Source: Okeania sp. SIO2B3
GTDB lineage: Bacteria > Cyanobacteriota > Cyanobacteriia > Cyanobacteriales > Microcoleaceae
NCBI RefSeq assembly: GCF_010672525.1
Contig: NZ_JAAHGH010000031.1
Span: 22,670 to 68,760, forward strand
Length of the DNA stretch: 46,091 nucleotides
Direction of reading: 5' to 3'
Of the stretch, positions 44,473 through 46,091 are shown piece after piece. Position 1 is the stretch's first letter, and each line of letters begins with the position of its first letter. Under the pieces are notes generated by a model, which was given only the letters and a program-made list of their open reading frames with translations, was not told where the DNA came from and did no database searches. The position numbers and the translations under genes are program-made.

Positions 44473-44561
44473 AGGACTTACGCAAAATCCTCGTGTTATA
44501 TGCTAACTGTTGTGTAAGGTAGTTGCAGGTGTCCTACAGGTATGATTGCTGCGTAAGTCCT
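44473..44561. mobile_element. 89-bp MITE-like element (AGGACTTACGCA ends)
   Basis: Perfect 12-bp terminal inverted repeats, AGGACTTACGCA and TGCGTAAGTCCT, bound an 89-bp non-coding segment 24 bp after the rtcB stop. Termini of this kind are common on IS-derived elements in cyanobacteria. Confidence 0.7.
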
Positions 44562-44564
44562 AAT

Positions 44565-44863
44565 TGACTAAAAACAAAGTTGGTTACTAAAACAATTGTT
44601 GGAGCTGATATTGGCGATTTTCCTCCAGGAGGCTAGGCGATCGCACTAGAAATGGAGCCGAAAGATTGTGGAATTCTCTAGTAGGAATATATCGACAGTG
44701 TAAGTAGCCTACAGAGATTTCTGCTCTACTTATCAATAGGTCTTTCCTTGGTTAGAAAGACTCTATTGTGGTCAAAAAAATTAGAACAACCTAATGTGGG
44801 TGATAACGAGCAAGGTTTGAAACCTAGGGTTGCTCATTTTAAGGTTACCTCGATGTTACTGAC
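44565..44863. other. Stretch without a recognised gene
   Basis: No convincing gene. A hairpin GAGCAA...TTGCTC around GGTTTGAAACC (44808-44835) lies 3' of the small gene on the - strand and could terminate it, but no T run follows. Confidence 0.4.
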
Positions 44864-45175
44864 CTATGGAAGCCCACCAATATCGGCGATAACAACTACA
44901 TCCATTATTCCACTCTCTAGGCAATCATTATCTCCGATACCTGCATTTTGGTAGGACATAGAAGCCACAAAATTGACAGTACTACCATTAACACTCGTAG
45001 AATCAATCCCAACTTTTATAAACTTTGCTTCACGATCTCTGTCATTAGTCAAAGAAAATGACTTAATCGCAACAGTTGCTTGGCTAACAGTTCCAGAAAA
45101 CGTTGCTGAAGAACTAACAGTTGGGTTGTTAGCACTAAAGCCGACTACTTTTACATCCTTAAATGTCAGAGTCAT
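44864..45175 (-). CDS. Small beta-sandwich protein, H-type-lectin-like (tentative)
   Basis: A 103-aa protein, MTLTFKDVKVVGFSANN... ending MDVVVIADIGGLP. The alternating hydrophobic pattern suggests a beta-sandwich. The order AIKSFSLTNDRDREAKFIKV, VNFVASMSYQNAG and DVVVIADI resembles short cyanobacterial proteins with an H-type-lectin-like fold, an assignment made from memory of the pattern and not certain. No signal peptide. No clear ribosome-binding site precedes the ATG at 45175. If real it may bind carbohydrate. Confidence 0.5.
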   Translation of the reverse strand: MTLTFKDVKVVGFSANNPTVSSSATFSGTVSQATVAIKSFSLTNDRDREAKFIKVGIDSTSVNGSTVNFVASMSYQNAGIGDNDCLESGIMDVVVIADIGGLP

Positions 45176-45249
45176 AATTAAAACTCAGAAATTAATTAAC
45201 AGCTTAAAGTATACTTAGATATTGTATCATAAGTTATAGGAATTTCAAA

Positions 45250-45695
45250 AAATAAAAGAGGCATTTCCCAAGATACATGGAGTAGTAGATGCTCTGGGTA
45301 ATCCCACCCATTTTTTTTAACTCCGGGTCAAGCATGCGACTTAGATGGAGCAGATATTCTCTTACCAGTTGTAGAAGCTCAAGCAGTTTTGGCTGAATTA
45401 CGCTTATGATGCTCAGGAGCGAGTAATTGGACCTTTAACCAACAGAGGAATAGAGGTAGTGATTCCACCTTACGAAAAACCGGAAAGAAAGCCGTCACAG
45501 GAAATGAGATATTGTACAAAGCACGTCTATGAATCGAAAATTTCTTCGCTAAACTCAAACAGTACCCTCGCGTTGGCGGAGCCTAGCGGCAGCTATATCG
45601 CGACTAGATATGATAAACGTTCGGTTAACTTCCTGAGGGGAATTCCTACAGGTAGCCTCAGTCATTTTACTAGCATAGCGATCGCCACGATCTCC
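45250..45695 (+). pseudogene. Decayed IS5-family (IS427-like) transposase, C-terminal part
   Basis: Fragments in shifting frames read FPKIHGVVDALGNPTHFF, then LTPGQACDLDGADILLPVVE, YDAQERVIGPLTNRGIEVVI, PPYEKPERKPS, IENFFAKLKQY and IATRYDKRSVNFL. This is the C-terminal half of an IS5-family DDE transposase of the two-frame IS427 type. It is broken by a lost T in a T run near 45316, an extra A near 45400, further frameshifts and a stop, and a GCGTTGGCGGAGCCTAGCGG-type insertion (about 45569-45598) between KLKQY and IATRYD. The N-terminal half is missing. Not functional. Confidence 0.8.
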
Positions 45696-45784
45696 ATACA
45701 TCATAAAATACTAATTTTGTCAACCTTCTTAATTGATGACACGCCCTAGTAAAAAATTGCTTATATTTTTTTTCAGGAAACAAC

Positions 45785-45819
45785 AAAACCCCCTTCCCAT
45801 AAATTGGAAAGAGGGTTTT
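45785..45819 (-). terminator. Rho-independent terminator of the rRNA operon
   Basis: Read on the - strand, AAAACCCTCTTTCC and GGGAAGGGGGTTTT pair around AATTTAT, 11 bp after the 5S end. The right arm ends in TTTT and a longer A/T-rich stretch follows. The position is right for the end of the rRNA transcript. Confidence 0.75.
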
Positions 45820-45829
45820 GCTAATTATC

Positions 45830-45949
45830 ATCCTGGCATCGAGCTATTTTCCCGTAGGGCTTCCCCTAAAGTATCTTCGCCGGTACTACGTTTCACTACC
45901 AAGTTCGAGATGGAGTTGGAGTGGAGCCATAGCCCTAGAAACACCAGGA
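45830..45949 (-). rRNA. rrf: 5S ribosomal RNA
   Basis: The - strand begins TCCTGGTGTTTCTAGGGCTA and contains CCATCTCGAACTTGGTAGTG, GGGGAAGCCCTACGGGAAAA and TCGATGCCAGGA. This is a complete cyanobacterial 5S rRNA of about 120 nt; the TCCTGG 5' end pairs with the CCAGGA 3' end. It sits about 50 bp after the 23S end in the normal 23S-5S order. Confidence 0.95.
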
Positions 45950-46001
45950 ATAAAAAAAGAATCAAAGAAGGCTGCATAGTCAGAAGTAAGAAGTGAAATG
46001 A

Positions 46002-46091
46002 TGAGGTCAAGTCCTCGGTCTGTTAGTGTGTCTAGGCTGCATACATTGCTGCATTTCCACCGAACACCTATAAACGGGTAGTCTTCCCGTG
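46002..46091 (-). rRNA. rrl: 23S ribosomal RNA, 3' end (partial)
   Basis: The - strand reads CACGGGAAGACTACCCGTTT at the window edge, through TGCAGCAATGTATGCAGCC and CTAACAGACCGAGGACTTGA to about CCTCA. This is the conserved 3' terminus of cyanobacterial 23S rRNA. The rest lies right of the window, so the exact 3' end is estimated. Confidence 0.92.

Noticed and set aside
44748-44954. 68-aa + strand frame
   Set aside because: It overlaps the better-looking small - strand gene, and its sequence shows no protein-like pattern.
45459-45749. 96-aa hypothetical gene
   Set aside because: Its frame is one of the shifting frames of the decayed IS5-family transposase.
45828-46010. Protein-coding frames over 45733-46010
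   Set aside because: They overlap the 5S and 23S rRNA sequences.

Overview
The window is about 38-40% GC by eye. It carries many GCGATCGC (HIP1) octamers, heptanucleotide tandem repeats, an NtcA regulator, and WD40, pentapeptide and CHAT proteins. This points to a filamentous, non-picoplanktonic cyanobacterium, probably Oscillatoriales of a Trichodesmium/Okeania/Lyngbya-like type; the genus is inferred, not shown.

Region 1 (1-22305, all + strand) is a hybrid NRPS/PKS cluster. It starts with the 3' end of an NRPS gene that begins outside the window. Next is a 3551-aa two-module NRPS (TubC-type docking, C-A-NMT-PCP-E, C-A-PCP-E). Its specificity codes read directly as Leu (DAWFLGNVV) and Thr (DFWNIGMVH), so N-methyl-D-Leu and D-Thr are predicted. 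A terminal C-PCP-TE protein without an adenylation domain follows. Last is a 2596-aa PKS: adaptor-GNAT-ACP loading unit, KS-AT-ACP, C-methyltransferase and a class III aminotransferase. Together its domains predict a 2-methyl-3-aminobutanoyl (beta-amino acyl) unit. Gene order puts this maker of an unusual building block behind the thioesterase, and the terminal module has no domain to load itself; the two oddities may be linked.

Region 2 (22453-27595, - strand) is a three-gene STAND/NLR-like set. It has an NTPase with an N-terminal helical domain, a separate WD40 protein carrying the helical region that normally follows the NTPase in one-chain STAND proteins, and a second smaller NTPase overlapping the WD40 gene by 4 bp. 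It looks like a split signalling ATPase.

Region 3 (28144-34399) is core genome: hisB and fabI (-), then ntcA with a candidate NtcA autoregulatory site, a short DUF3084-type membrane/coiled-coil protein, a RuvC/YqgF-fold nuclease-like gene and a pentapeptide-repeat protein (+).

Region 4 (34400-45175) is mixed: a large TPR-CHAT protease-like protein, a ribbon-helix-helix-like regulator with a perfect 20-bp palindrome upstream, an exported Pro-rich protein, a FAD-dependent amine/amino-acid oxidoreductase, the RNA ligase RtcB and a small beta-sandwich (H-type-lectin-like) protein.

Region 5 (45250-46091) holds a decayed IS5-family transposase and, on the - strand, the 3' end of 23S rRNA, the 5S rRNA and its terminator; the rRNA operon continues past the right edge.

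Intergenic DNA is dense in non-autonomous repeats: at least four terminal-inverted-repeat (MITE-like) families, GC-rich hairpins around the NRPS genes, and a 19-bp palindrome family that has entered two coding regions in frame.
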